This document shows positions 18,612 through 28,166 of a DNA stretch of 64,000 nucleotides, piece by piece. Positions within the stretch are counted from its first letter, which is position 1; every line of letters starts with the position of its first letter. The DNA comes from Pseudomonadaceae bacterium (GTDB lineage Bacteria; Pseudomonadota; Gammaproteobacteria; Pseudomonadales; Azotimanducaceae), in contig JANSWO010000002.1 in the NCBI GenBank assembly GCA_024743435.1, positions 310,001-374,000 of the forward strand. Reading direction: 5' to 3'. Under the pieces are notes generated by a model, which saw only the letters and a list, made by a program, of their open reading frames with translations, did no database searches and was not told the origin of the DNA. The translations under genes and the position numbers were made by a program.

Positions 18612-19276
18612 TGGTGTCCTCTCCAAAAGAAGTTCTGCTGAACCCGATTTTCAATAACAACCCGATTGCGCTGCAGGTGCTGGGCATCTGTTCAGCGCTC
18701 GCGGTCACCGTGAACATGACCACCACCTTGGTGATGTGTGCGGCGGTTATCTTCGTCACCACAATGTCGAACTTTGCGGTGTCCCTGATTCGCAACCACA
18801 TACCCAATAGCATCCGCATCATTGTTCAGATGACGATCATCGCGTCACTCGTGATTGTGGTGGATCAGGTACTGCAGGCAGTCGCCTACGAGATCTCGAA
18901 AGCGCTGTCGGTATTTGTTGGCCTCATCATCACCAATTGCATCGTGATGGGGCGAGCGGAAGCGTTTGCCATGAAGAACCCACCGATACTCTCCGCAATC
19001 GATGGCTTCGGCAACGCCCTGGGTTACTCGGTGATTCTGGTTGGCGTTGCGTTCTTCCGGGAGCTGTTTGGCTCAGGTACGCTGATGGGCTTTGAGATCC
19101 TGCCCAAGGTGACCGAGGGCGGCTGGTATGCCGCGAACGGCTTTATGCTGCTGCCGCCGAGTGCATTCTTCCTGATTGGCCTGTTTATCTGGGCGATTCG
19201 TGCGTTCAAGTCGGATCAGGTTGAAGAAGCTGAGTACAAGATCGCCGATAACGTTCAGTACAAGGAAGCGCTGTAG
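18611..19276 (+). CDS. nqrD: Na+-translocating NADH:quinone reductase subunit D
   Basis: Six-helix membrane subunit, homologous to NqrE, that helps form the Na+ channel and inter-subunit iron site. 221 residues; family features are [19 protein letters not shown] and [23 protein letters not shown]. Two adjacent GTG codons (18611 and 18614) could start it; CAGGAG at 18601 sits better for the second, so the first residue may be one codon later. Confidence 0.95.
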   Translation: MVSSPKEVLLNPIFNNNPIALQVLGICSALAVTVNMTTTLVMCAAVIFVTTMSNFAVSLIRNHIPNSIRIIVQMTIIASLVIVVDQVLQAVAYEISKALSVFVGLIITNCIVMGRAEAFAMKNPPILSAIDGFGNALGYSVILVGVAFFRELFGSGTLMGFEILPKVTEGGWYAANGFMLLPPSAFFLIGLFIWAIRAFKSDQVEEAEYKIADNVQYKEAL

Positions 19277-19884
19277 TGGAGCATTACCTTAGTCTGTTTA
19301 TCCGTGCCATCTTCATCGAGAACATGGCGCTCGCGTTCTTCCTGGGCATGTGTACGTTCATCGCGATCTCCAAGAAGATTACGACGTCGTTCGGCCTTGG
19401 TATCGCGGTGGTTGTGGTTCTCGGAATCACGACCCCGGTAAACAACCTCATATACAACTACTTCCTTCGCGAAGGTGCGCTCGCCTGGGCCGGCTTGCCT
19501 GACGTAGACCTGAGCTTCCTTGGCTTACTCGCCTACATCGGCGTGATCGCCGCCATGGTTCAGATCCTGGAGATGTTCCTCGATCGCTATGTGCCGGTGC
19601 TCTACAACGCGCTGGGTGTATTTCTCCCGCTCATCACGGTGAACTGCGCAATATTGGGTGCATCGCTATTGATGATTGAGCGCGATCTGAACTTTGCCGA
19701 AAGCACGGTATTCGGATTGGGCGCCGGCGTCGGCTGGGCACTTGCGATAACCGCGCTTGCCGGTGTTCGAGAGAAGCTCAAGTACTCCGATGTGCCAGAC
19801 GGGCTGCGAGGGCTCGGCATCACGTTTATTTCCGTTGGGCTCATAGCCCTGTGCTTCATGTCGTTTGGCGGCATAGACATCTAG
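19276..19884 (+). CDS. nqrE: Na+-translocating NADH:quinone reductase subunit E
   Basis: Six-helix membrane partner of NqrD, 202 residues, beginning [19 protein letters not shown]. It contains [15 protein letters not shown] with the cysteine expected at the membrane iron centre. GTG start overlaps the nqrD stop by one base. Confidence 0.95.
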   Translation: MEHYLSLFIRAIFIENMALAFFLGMCTFIAISKKITTSFGLGIAVVVVLGITTPVNNLIYNYFLREGALAWAGLPDVDLSFLGLLAYIGVIAAMVQILEMFLDRYVPVLYNALGVFLPLITVNCAILGASLLMIERDLNFAESTVFGLGAGVGWALAITALAGVREKLKYSDVPDGLRGLGITFISVGLIALCFMSFGGIDI

Positions 19885-19916
19885 CCGACGATCGATAACA
19901 GGAAAGAGAGACAGTA

Positions 19917-21146
19917 ATGATTGATACGACCATCATTCTGGGCGTGGGAATGTTCACCGCGACCGTGTTGTTTCTGGTCATGGTGATTCTGGCCGCGCGC
20001 TCCCAGTTGGTAAGCTCCGGCGATGTGACGATTGAAATCAACGACGATCCCGAGCACACCGTGGTAGTACCTGCCGGCGGCAAGCTTCTCAATACGCTGG
20101 CCAGCAAAGGCATCTTCCTCGCCAGTGCGTGTGGTGGCGGTGGCACCTGCGCTCAGTGCAAGTGTCAGGTTGAAGAGGGCGGCGGTTCCATCCTCTCCAC
20201 GGAAGAAGGTCACTTCACCCGAGGTGAGATTCGCGATCACTACCGGTTGTCATGTCAGGTTGCCGTCAAGCAGGACCTGAAGATTCAGATCCCGGAAGAA
20301 GCGATTGGCGTTAAGCGCTGGGAATGTGACGTCGCGAGCAACGAGAACGTCGCAACCTTTATCAAAGAGCTGGTGCTCAAGCTACCCGAAGGCGAAGACG
20401 TCGCGTTTAAAGCCGGCGGTTACGTTCAGCTCGAGATTCCGCCCTACGAGATGGACTACAAGGAAATCAGCGTCGAAGACGAATACCAGGAGGACTGGGA
20501 TCGTTTTGGCGTTTGGAATCATCGTAGCGTGGTTAAAGAAGAAACCATTCGCGCCTATTCCATGGCGAACTACCCCGATGAAAAGGGCATCCTGAAGTTC
20601 AACATTCGTATAGCGTCGCCGCCGCCCGGGATGGATGTACCGCCCGGCGCCATGTCGTCGTATGTGTTCAACCTGAAGCCCGGCGACAAGCTCACGGTTT
20701 TCGGTCCCTATGGCGATTTCTTCGTAAAGGACACGCCGGCAGAGAAGATCTGGATTGGTGGTGGTGCGGGTATGGCGCCGCTACGCAGTCAGATCATGGA
20801 CGAACTGCGCCGCAACAACCGCGAAACGCCGATGAGTTTCTGGTATGGCGCACGCTCGCTGCGTGAGATGTTCTACGTTGAAGACTTTGACGAGTTATCG
20901 TCTCAGCACGAGAACTTCGAGTGGCACGTGGCGCTCTCCGATCCACTGCCGGAAGACAACTTCGAAGGCCATATCGGGTTTATTCACCAGGTGGTGCTTG
21001 AAAACTACCTCAACGACCATCCGGCGCCTGAGGATTGCGAGTACTACCTCTGCGGCCCTCCGCCGATGGTGGCTGCTGTACTGCAGATGCTAGATGATCT
21101 GGGTGTAGAGCCTGAGAATATCTTGTTGGATGATTTCGGTGGCTAG
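19917..21146 (+). CDS. nqrF: Na+-translocating NADH:quinone reductase subunit F
   Basis: NADH-oxidising entry subunit. 409 residues: one N-terminal membrane helix (about 5-27), a 2Fe-2S ferredoxin domain with Cys72, Cys78, Cys81 and Cys113, then an FAD domain (RAYSMANYP) and an NADH domain ([22 protein letters not shown]). Last gene of the operon. Its stop codon lies inside a perfect 23-base palindrome, and a repeat cluster begins immediately. The apbE and nqrM genes that often follow nqrF are not here. Confidence 0.96.
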   Translation: MIDTTIILGVGMFTATVLFLVMVILAARSQLVSSGDVTIEINDDPEHTVVVPAGGKLLNTLASKGIFLASACGGGGTCAQCKCQVEEGGGSILSTEEGHFTRGEIRDHYRLSCQVAVKQDLKIQIPEEAIGVKRWECDVASNENVATFIKELVLKLPEGEDVAFKAGGYVQLEIPPYEMDYKEISVEDEYQEDWDRFGVWNHRSVVKEETIRAYSMANYPDEKGILKFNIRIASPPPGMDVPPGAMSSYVFNLKPGDKLTVFGPYGDFFVKDTPAEKIWIGGGAGMAPLRSQIMDELRRNNRETPMSFWYGARSLREMFYVEDFDELSSQHENFEWHVALSDPLPEDNFEGHIGFIHQVVLENYLNDHPAPEDCEYYLCGPPPMVAAVLQMLDDLGVEPENILLDDFGG

Positions 21147-22390
21147 CGCGCACTGCGCGCTAGCGGCGAGCAACGAGCGGCCTGCCAGCCGCGAGTGATA
21201 AGAATGCTCGCTTGCCGAGCATTCGACGCGAGTCGAGGGGCCGGTGCTTGCCACCGGCCGAGGCAAAGCAATCTCGGAATGACGTTTCGAGTTCCCACTG
21301 CGCGCTAGCGGCGAGCAACGAGCGGCCTGCCAGCCGAAAGATTGAGCAGTTGGGACGCTTTCGCCTTTTCCGGAATACCGAAAAGGCTTTCGCTCACCCG
21401 AGGTTTGTCGCGCGACGATTTTCTCCGATCCGTTTCGCGGATCGAACAAAGATCGTCGTTGCTGCTTGCCACCGGCCGAGGCAAAGCAATCTCGGAATGA
21501 CAATTCGAGTTCCCACTGCACGCTAGCGGCGAGCAACGAGCGGCCTGCCAACTGAAAGATTGAGTGGTTGGGACGCTCTCGCCATTTCCGGAATACGGAA
21601 ATCGAGCGATGAATTTGCAGTTTCGCTTTGCGAAGCCGGCAAAGTTCATCGGGGCTGCCGCTCTGCCGAGGTTTATCGCGCGACGATTTTCTCCGATCCG
21701 TTTCGCGGATCAAACAAAGATCGTCGTTGCTGCTTGCCACCGGCCGAGGCAAAGCAATCTCGGAATGACGCTTCGAGTTCCCACTGCGCGCTAGCGGCGA
21801 GCAACGAGCGGCCTGCCAGCTGAAAGATTGAGCGGTTGGGACGCTCTCGCCATTTCCGGAATACGGAAATCGGGCGATGAATTTGCAGTTTCTCTTTGCG
21901 AAGCCGGCAAAGTTCATCGGTACTTTCGCTCATCCAGGGTTTATCGCGCGGCGATTTCTCCGATCCGTTACACAGATCGAACAAAGATCGTCGTTGCTGC
22001 TTGCCACCGGCCGAGGCAAAGCAATCTCGGAATGACGTTTCGAGTTCCCACTGCGCGCTAGCGGCGAGCAGATCTCTTGGGGACGCTTTCGCCTTTTCCG
22101 GAATACCGAAAAGGCTTTCGCTCACCCGATGTTTATCGCGCGACGATTTTGTCCGATCCGTTTCACGGATCGAACAAAGATCATCGTTACTGGCAAAGGT
22201 CATCGTTGGTAGCGGGCTAAGGGCGATGTTTGGGGCGCTCTCGCCATTTCCGGAATACGGAGATCGAGCGATGAATTTGCAGTTTCGCTTTGCGAAACCG
22301 GCAAAGTTCATCGGGGCTGCCGCTCTGCCGAGGTTTATCGCGCGACGATTTTGCGGCTTCGCTTTGCGAAGCACGTAAAGATCATCGTTA
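21142..22390. repeat. Cluster of tandem and interspersed modular palindromes downstream of nqrF
   Basis: Built from five recurring blocks. Block A (CCGGCCGAGGCAAAGCAATC) recurs near 21251, 21471, 21739 and 22007. Block B (GCGCTAGCGGCGAGCAACGA) recurs near 21157, 21302, 21520, 21788 and, partly, 22056. Three hairpin blocks fill the spaces. Nested hairpin type E has outer stem CGACGAT/ATCGTCG (e.g. 21413-21458, 21681-21726, 22141-22186, 22343-22387). Nested type D has outer stem CGATGAA/TTCATCG (21607-21651, 21875-21919, 22269-22313). Repeat spacing is about 220-270 bases. Long frames exist on both strands but consist of repeated peptide blocks in inconsistent order, so they are not called genes. 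Confidence 0.9.
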
Positions 22391-22517
22391 GTGGTCGCTC
22401 AGACTTGAGCTGACTGACAGCGCCGGAAGCGGTCAAAACTATGGTTTAAAGCTGACGTTCGAATAGCCACCGGATATACCGACTGAACGGCTCAGATCGG
22501 CCAAAAGCAGCGTTCCC

Positions 22518-22955
22518 TCACTGCCCCAGTGACTTAGACATGAACCTTAAACCGTGCTCGATCTTCCAGTCCTCCCAACCTCGACTGAGATAGAAGCCGT
22601 AAGCTCTAAGATCGGGATTAATGTCGGTTGTGAGCCATACCTTTTTGCAGCCTTGTGACTTAAGCCAGTGTTCGACGTTGCCTAGCAGCTCTCCACCAAT
22701 GCCTCTGCCTTCGTACGCGGGCAGCATTGCCATCACTGTCAGTTCCGCTCTTTCAGAGTCTCCCATTGCGAAACCTGCTACCTCACCATCTTCTTCAAAC
22801 AGCCAGCCTTTGTGGGAACCGGCGATTGCAGCTTCAATCGAATCAGGTGTGATTCCGATACTTGCGAGTTCTTCTACCGACATCGCGTTCTCCCTCGTTT
22901 GAGGGCGCACTACAAAAAGAGCAGGAATGTCATTTACGGTAATTTCTCGGATCAT
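22518..22955 (-). CDS. GNAT-family N-acetyltransferase
   Basis: Single-domain acyl-CoA-dependent N-acetyltransferase, 145 residues. The acetyl-CoA pyrophosphate loop is visible as YEGRGIGGELL (about residues 80-90) after the strand ELTVMAMLP. The C-terminal YGFYLSRGWEDWKIEHGLRFM matches the usual final strand. The acceptor substrate cannot be predicted. It is the first of three unrelated genes lying between the two palindrome clusters, each with its own long flank and no operon structure, which looks like an accessory insertion. Confidence 0.88.
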   Translation of the reverse strand: MIREITVNDIPALFVVRPQTRENAMSVEELASIGITPDSIEAAIAGSHKGWLFEEDGEVAGFAMGDSERAELTVMAMLPAYEGRGIGGELLGNVEHWLKSQGCKKVWLTTDINPDLRAYGFYLSRGWEDWKIEHGLRFMSKSLGQ

Positions 22956-23194
22956 TCTCTGACTTTAGCAGCAGCAAGTGTCCGTTGTGGGTCGAGAACG
23001 GTTGTTTCCGCCCTTTTCCGAGAACGTCACCTTACCCTAGCCCTGTAGTTTGAAACACGAAACGTTGTTGGGTTACTTCATAGCGGACGAAAAAACGCAT
23101 GAATCGTACCGCCTAGATGGGCCATAAACGTCCCTAATGTAGCCGTAACACTACTATTGGAAGGTGAACGCACACATCGACAAGGTCGATCCAA

Positions 23195-23959
23195 ATGGCC
23201 CGTTTGATCCGGTTTCCAGCATTGATCACGCTCTTGATTTGCGCAGCGCAGACTGTGCAGGCGAATACAACAATCGAGGGTGCCGACATCACTCTGTTTG
23301 GCACCTTTGCATATGAAAGGAAGCCAGACGGCACGTTCTCGATTACACATGTTGAATCAACGACCGAGATCACTGCAGTCCTAGGTAGCGAGTTTGGGCA
23401 CTACTTCGTTTTGCACGGTTCGCCAGGGGGTGCCGCCGTCGATCTGACGGTCATTCTACGCTTGCCTCTGAAGGGAAAGATGAGAAGGTCCACTCTAAAA
23501 GCTGAGATCGGCAAGAAGCACTACGCTGGGTACGTGATGGATACGCCCTCAGAAATACTGCCGGCCGGCCCGGTCATCCAGGAGGTTTGGTATGACGGGC
23601 GCCAGCTTGCTTCGAAGCAATTCCAAGTGCTTGACGGCGAGCTAGCGCCTTGCCCGGTGTTGGCAGAAGGCATCGAATGTATCGCCGATGGATTGACCGG
23701 CAACCTGGTGGCCATGCTCGGGAAGGCGACGTCCAGACCTATCTACTACAGTATGAGCAAGGAAGAACTGAAAGCTGAGTTTACAAGAGTAGTAAGCAAA
23801 TCAGACTGGACGCTTGAAGGCTGGCACGAGGGACGAGAGCCAGATGGTACGCGCTATCGAGCCTCTATTTCGAAAGAAACAGAATCCATCGCAGTTTCGA
23901 TTTACTCCACGCCAGATGGCTCAGTGCTCCAGCTGACTACTTTTCCAAGCAACCCTTAA
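23195..23959 (+). CDS. Secreted protein with DUF3859-like domain
   Basis: 254 residues with a clear signal peptide (hydrophobic to about residue 23, cleavage near VQAN). The mature N-terminal half resembles DUF3859: ITLFGTFAYERK, then an LGSEFGHYFVLHGSPGG segment, YAGYVMDTPSEILPAGP and VWYDGRQLASKQFQV. The C-terminal half (from about residue 150) is unrecognised and has two cysteines. Function unknown. It is a lone gene in the accessory island and looks less GC-rich than its housekeeping neighbours by eye. Confidence 0.65.
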   Translation: MARLIRFPALITLLICAAQTVQANTTIEGADITLFGTFAYERKPDGTFSITHVESTTEITAVLGSEFGHYFVLHGSPGGAAVDLTVILRLPLKGKMRRSTLKAEIGKKHYAGYVMDTPSEILPAGPVIQEVWYDGRQLASKQFQVLDGELAPCPVLAEGIECIADGLTGNLVAMLGKATSRPIYYSMSKEELKAEFTRVVSKSDWTLEGWHEGREPDGTRYRASISKETESIAVSIYSTPDGSVLQLTTFPSNP

Positions 23960-24052
23960 GAAAAACGGTTGTGACCCTTGTGCGTCGATAACAGACTGAT
24001 CGAGTGCGCTAACCCGGATGGGCGTTTTCAGGGATATTTGTGATAACCCAGA

Positions 24053-24802
24053 CCGGATCTGACAGAGAGTGTCATAGCACACCAGAACTAGAGCTCAAAT
24101 TACCGCAAAGCGGACGTAGCCGCTTCGTCGCCTAACCACCCCAACCGGACTCTCGCTGATAAGATGGTTGGATGCATTTCGAGCGAGTACATATCTTCGG
24201 CGGCGCGGGTTCAGGAAAAACGACCCTTGCTCAGCGCTATGCCAAGCAGCATCAATTTGCGCATTACGAGCTTGATGAAATCTACTATTCGAATGTACCA
24301 ACCCGCTCTCGACGGGAACGTGTTGAAAGAGAGGGATTTTTATCTGACATAGTTGCGTCTGATCAATGGGTGGTAGACGGGATATTTTGGCAGCCGTGGG
24401 TAAGACCGGCCCTAGAGCGAGCCGATAAGATCATCGTGCTTGCCGTTCCTGAGTCCACTCGCCACTTACGTGTAATCAAACGCCACTTCCGCCTTCTGAA
24501 AGGAGCATCACCAAGTGATTGGCCGACGTTCTTTCCAACGTTGATCGAACTACTTAAACACAACCGAGCGTACAACTCAGGTCCACTTCGTGAAACCTTG
24601 GAATTGCTGGCAGGCTATGAGGCTAAGGTGGCAGTGTGTGAGAGCAATGACGAAGCAGCAAGGGCACTGGGGCTATGTTAAAGGTCTGTTCCTGGCCGGG
24701 AATTGCCCGTAGCAGACGCGCCTCTCGGTCCGCTTTGCTGACAACGCCTGTCAGATCGGATCTGAGCCACCACAGATATGCCACTATCTGTCAGATCTGA
24801 CA
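24053..24802. repeat. Inverted GATCTGACA-type motifs flanking the P-loop kinase gene
   Basis: CCGGATCTGACAG lies at 24053-24065, before the gene. Its near-complement CTGTCAGATCGG lies at 24748-24759, after it, and a perfect 14-base palindrome TGTCAGATCTGACA follows at 24789-24802. The arrangement could mark a cassette boundary or simply another dispersed palindrome. Confidence 0.4.
24172..24681 (+). CDS. P-loop nucleotide kinase-like protein (adenylate kinase/FlaR-like)
   Basis: 169 residues. Walker A is GGAGSGKTT at about residues 10-18. The following DEIYYSN and VVDGIFWQPW fit the small family of adenylate kinase-like or topology-modulation-type proteins. LID-like arginines (RHLRVIKRHFR) follow. 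The substrate is unknown. Stand-alone gene with weak Shine-Dalgarno sequence, flanked by inverted motifs (see the repeat entry) and by the second palindrome cluster. Confidence 0.75.
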   Translation: MHFERVHIFGGAGSGKTTLAQRYAKQHQFAHYELDEIYYSNVPTRSRRERVEREGFLSDIVASDQWVVDGIFWQPWVRPALERADKIIVLAVPESTRHLRVIKRHFRLLKGASPSDWPTFFPTLIELLKHNRAYNSGPLRETLELLAGYEAKVAVCESNDEAARALGLC

Positions 24803-24879
24803 CCGATTGTTACCACTAGTGCGGAGACTGCCGCTCGGCATTTCAGTACGAGTTCGCGGAGCGAATTCATACAGAAAGC

Positions 24880-25226
24880 CGTTGCTCCCGAGGTTTATCG
24901 CGGGAGGGTTTTCTCCGATCCGTTTCACGGATCGAACAAAGATCATCGTTGCTAGCGGGCTTAGGGCGATGTTTGGGGCGCTCTCGCCATTTCCGGAATA
25001 CGGAAATCGAGCGATGAATTTGCAGTTTCGCTTTGCGAAGCTGGCAAAGTCCATCGGTGCTGCCGCTCTCCTGTCATTCACCGCGCGACGATTTTGCGGC
25101 TTCGCATAGCGAAGCTGGCAAATATCGTCGTTGCTGGCAAAGTTCATCGGGGCTGCCGCTCTGCCGAGGTTTATCGCGCGACGATTTTCTCCGATCCGTT
25201 GCACGGATCGAACAAAGATCGTCGTT
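24880..25226. repeat. Second cluster of the modular palindrome family
   Basis: Contains a type E unit with a decayed outer stem (24900-24948), a type D unit (25012-25056), a type E unit in which the inner hairpin is swapped for GCTTCGC/GCGAAGC (25086-25130), and an intact type E unit (25179-25224). The last unit ends four bases from the stop codon of the following minus-strand gene. Same family as the cluster after nqrF, so the two clusters bracket a three-gene island. Confidence 0.88.
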
Positions 25227-25227
25227 G

Positions 25228-25776
25228 CTACTTTTCCGAATCCTTGGCGAACTGCGCATAGGCCGCTGCGGTTCCCTTCGCCATCTTGTCACCGTCAAAC
25301 GGGATAGACATCTCTGGCGTGAACTCCATGACGATGCGCTCGGGGGTGTCGAGAAACTGAACAAACAACTCCGGCTTCAAATTCCTGGTGAACTCATTGC
25401 CATCATCCGGGCGATTGGCCATGCCCTGGGCGAGCAGGTTGTACATCCAGTGTTTGGTTTTTTCATCATCGTGAATGACGGTGTGGCCTTTGTAAGTGAC
25501 GGTTTTTCCACCACCCATATGAGTGCCTTTACTCGTCAACACAACGGATGAACGGCCGTCACGGGCTATGGCCTTAACGCGTACACGCTCTTTGGTTGCA
25601 GTCATCCAGATTTTGCCATCGACAGGCACGTAAGCGGTGATGACGCCGAGGGGGTGGCCGGCCTTGTTGGCCCAGCAGAAAACGCACTCACCGGCGCTTT
25701 TCAGTAGCTCCTGTTCGCGCTCAGGGTCCAGCCGATACTGTTTCACGTCATCGTAGTTTGTGTTCTGCGTAGTCAC
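25228..25776 (-). CDS. Pyridoxamine 5'-phosphate oxidase-fold protein
   Basis: 182 residues of split-barrel flavin-binding fold: VITAYVPVDGKIWMTATKER, then VKAIARDGRSSVVLTSKGT and TYKGHTVIHDD, followed by the C-terminal FTPEMSIPFDGDKM. The GTG start was chosen because GAGGAG precedes it at nine bases; a longer in-frame version adds 41 residues without the fold. Flavin, F420 or haem use cannot be told apart here, and no substrate is proposed. Convergent with the palindrome cluster, downstream of corB on the same strand but separated by about 135 bases. Confidence 0.7.
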   Translation of the reverse strand: MTTQNTNYDDVKQYRLDPEREQELLKSAGECVFCWANKAGHPLGVITAYVPVDGKIWMTATKERVRVKAIARDGRSSVVLTSKGTHMGGGKTVTYKGHTVIHDDEKTKHWMYNLLAQGMANRPDDGNEFTRNLKPELFVQFLDTPERIVMEFTPEMSIPFDGDKMAKGTAAAYAQFAKDSEK

Positions 25777-25911
25777 TGGACGTTGCTCCTCAAGTGGGTA
25801 GAACGGTGGCTCGTGCGTGACGCACACACCGCGGTTGGGATTCTCAACTGAGGCTTTGACGCTATCACCTAACTCGATCGCGGAATAGCTACTTGCCATG
25901 AATCAGAGAAT

Positions 25912-27213
25912 TCAGCGTGCAGGAGCGACAGTTTCCAGCGGCTCCAGTGGTTCAATTTCCACCTGCCAGATACGTGCGCTTTTCACGCTGTTGTCCTTGA
26001 TCTGCAGAACCTCTATTCGATAGCCCGGCAGAGGAACGCTTAACGCTGAATCCGGTATGAACTCCAGGGTTTCAAGAATGAGACCGTTGACGGTTTTCGG
26101 CCCGTCGGTTGGCAGAGCCCAGCGCAGTGCGCGGTTAACATCGCGCAGTAGAACGCTGCCGTCCATGACATGGCTGCCATCTTCCTGTGGGTACAACTCA
26201 GGCATATGCAGCTGAAGATCGGTCGTAAACTCGCCGACAATCTCCTCCAGCAGGTCCTCCAGGGTGACTAACCCCTGCAACTCTCCGTATTCGTCCACGA
26301 CGAGCGCAACTCGTTTGCGTTCTTTCTGGAAGTTCAGCAACTGCCGATTCAATGGGGTTGCTTCCGGTACGTAGTAAGGCTCGTCCGTCAGCTGAAGAAG
26401 ATCGGCCTTGGTGATGTTTTCTTCTTCATTCAGCCGCACCAGCCGGCGCATGTGCAACAAGCCGATGGTGTCGTTGATGTTCTGTCGAAACACAGGCATT
26501 CGAGTATGTTGGCTGGCAGAGAGTTGCTCGAATATCTCATCCAGATCATCGTCGATATCGATGCCGATGATCTCGCTGCGAGGCACCATGATGTCGTTGA
26601 CGGTGACGTCCTGCAGATTGAGCAGGCTGACCATCATGTCCTGACGTCTCTGGGGTAGCTTGACGCCTTCGGAAACCACCGTTCGCAGTTCATCAATGGT
26701 CAGAGAATCACTGTCGCTGTCCTTGTGCTTGTGCAGGAACGGTCTGGCTATCGCGTTACTGACATAGTTAACGGCCACTACAAACGGATAAGCGAGCTTC
26801 AATAGCGGCAGTAGTAGTAGTGAGGAAGGAAACGCGAGACGCTCCGGCGAGTCCGCTGCGATGGTCTTGGGTGCAACCTCGGCGAAGATCAGGAATACGA
26901 CCGTGAGGACGATTGGCGCTAGTGCCAGACCAAGATCGCCAAACAGCTGAATGCCGATGACAGCCGCCACGGTCGCCGCGAAATTGTTGACGAGATTGTT
27001 GCCAATGAGGATGACGCCGAGCAACCGATCCGGGCGGCTAAGCAGCCGGGACGTACGCTCCGCTCCGGCATGGCCTTGCTTCAACAGATGCCGCAAGCGA
27101 TATCGGTTGATCGCCATCATGGCCGTCTCCGAACTGGAGAAGTAGGCGGATGCCAGGGTTAGTGCCGCGATCGTTGAAAACAGCATCCACAGCGGGAGCT
27201 CTGTCATGCTCAC
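25912..27213 (-). CDS. corB: CorB/HlyC-CorC family membrane protein (CNNM domain, CBS pair)
   Basis: 433 residues: a CNNM/DUF21 membrane domain with hydrophobic segments to about residue 150 (including YFSSSETAMMAINRYR and IGNNLVNNFAATV), a CBS pair (VPRSEIIGIDIDDDLDEI; VDEYGELQGLVTLEDLLEEI), then the C-terminal CorC_HlyC domain. Members are linked to Mg2+/Co2+ transport or resistance. It overlaps the ypjD-like start by four bases, and the pair sits divergent to ffh as in many gammaproteobacteria. Confidence 0.9.
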   Translation of the reverse strand: MSMTELPLWMLFSTIAALTLASAYFSSSETAMMAINRYRLRHLLKQGHAGAERTSRLLSRPDRLLGVILIGNNLVNNFAATVAAVIGIQLFGDLGLALAPIVLTVVFLIFAEVAPKTIAADSPERLAFPSSLLLLPLLKLAYPFVVAVNYVSNAIARPFLHKHKDSDSDSLTIDELRTVVSEGVKLPQRRQDMMVSLLNLQDVTVNDIMVPRSEIIGIDIDDDLDEIFEQLSASQHTRMPVFRQNINDTIGLLHMRRLVRLNEEENITKADLLQLTDEPYYVPEATPLNRQLLNFQKERKRVALVVDEYGELQGLVTLEDLLEEIVGEFTTDLQLHMPELYPQEDGSHVMDGSVLLRDVNRALRWALPTDGPKTVNGLILETLEFIPDSALSVPLPGYRIEVLQIKDNSVKSARIWQVEIEPLEPLETVAPAR

Positions 27214-28007
27214 GCCAACAGCACCTCGATCACAAACTTGCTGCCAAGATAACCCACCACGAGCAGCCCGAATGCGCTGAGTGACCAGACAATTGCGGTT
27301 GTACTACGCCAACCGAGCACGTGCCGGCCAATCAATAGAGTGACGTATGCTAGCCATGCGATGGACGTAAGAATAGTGTGGTGCACGACGCGCTGATCGA
27401 ACATGTTATCCAGAAACAGAAAGCCCGACAGGATTGCGATGGTCAGAACGCCGGTTCCGAGCCAGAGCATGACAAAGAGTAGCCGTTCCATCGTGATGAG
27501 TGGTGGCAGGAAGCGAATAAGCGCGATCGATCGCTTCTCTCGTATAAACCGTTCCTGCAGCCAAAGCGCGGCGCTTTGGGCGGCGGCCATGGCCAGCAGG
27601 CAATAGGCGGCAATCGAGCCAATCAGGTGGGCAATGAGGCCCGCGCTCAGATCAGTGTGCAGGTCCACCGTGGAGTTAGCGAAGGTTGCGGCCGTCAATG
27701 TACCCACCGCGAGTGGGCAGGCGATGAGAAGCAAGTTGGCAATGGGGAACCGCAGCGCTGAGACGACAATGAATGTGGTTGTAATGGAAGCAACTAAGGC
27801 GAGAATGCTGATGAGGCCCAGATCGACGCCGGCAGGCTGAAAAAGGATTTTCCAGACTGTCACGTCCTGCAATACGGTGGCGGCTATCGCCAGAACCAGG
27901 AGTTTGTTGCGCGCCACCGGCGAACGGCTGATGAAGGCCCGCAGCTGAAGTGCAAAACATGCCGTGAAGAGGGCGATGCTGAGGCTGCCGAGCAGGTGCT
28001 GTGTCAT
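27210..28007 (-). CDS. ypjD: YpjD/CcsA-like cytochrome c assembly-family membrane protein
   Basis: 265 residues with about eight hydrophobic helices and the CcsA-type stretch near AAYCLLAMAAAQSAALWLQERF, with His residues in the later helices (RVVHHTILTSIAWLAYV). The family is related to haem-handling proteins of cytochrome c maturation, but this branch is better known as a companion of CorB. Four-base overlap with corB indicates coupled translation; divergent from ffh. Confidence 0.85.
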   Translation of the reverse strand: MTQHLLGSLSIALFTACFALQLRAFISRSPVARNKLLVLAIAATVLQDVTVWKILFQPAGVDLGLISILALVASITTTFIVVSALRFPIANLLLIACPLAVGTLTAATFANSTVDLHTDLSAGLIAHLIGSIAAYCLLAMAAAQSAALWLQERFIREKRSIALIRFLPPLITMERLLFVMLWLGTGVLTIAILSGFLFLDNMFDQRVVHHTILTSIAWLAYVTLLIGRHVLGWRSTTAIVWSLSAFGLLVVGYLGSKFVIEVLLA

Positions 28008-28166
28008 GGCGGCAGTGTCGCACAGGCGTGTGTGAAACCAAACCGGCGTTATACTGGCGTTTCAGCCATATGAAACTGCGCGAGCATCTGGCAGAAAACC
28101 AGATGCAACTGTCGGCCGGGGGCTGCCCCGCCTGGACAGTCGAGCGATAGACCAGCGGAAGACAGA

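Noticed and set aside
21090-22374. Long minus-strand frames (up to about 275 codons) across the nqrF-downstream region
   Set aside because: They consist of recurring peptide blocks produced by the palindromic repeats, overlap nqrF, and have matching open frames on the other strand; no family resemblance.
22391-24830. Integron gene-cassette array with attC sites
   Set aside because: A few GTTRRRY/RYYYAAC matches occur (for example around 24131 and 24167) but at distances and positions that do not form attC sites, and no integrase is seen.
21142-25226. CRISPR array
   Set aside because: Repeats are of several kinds, vary in length and order, and no unique equal-length spacers or cas genes are present.
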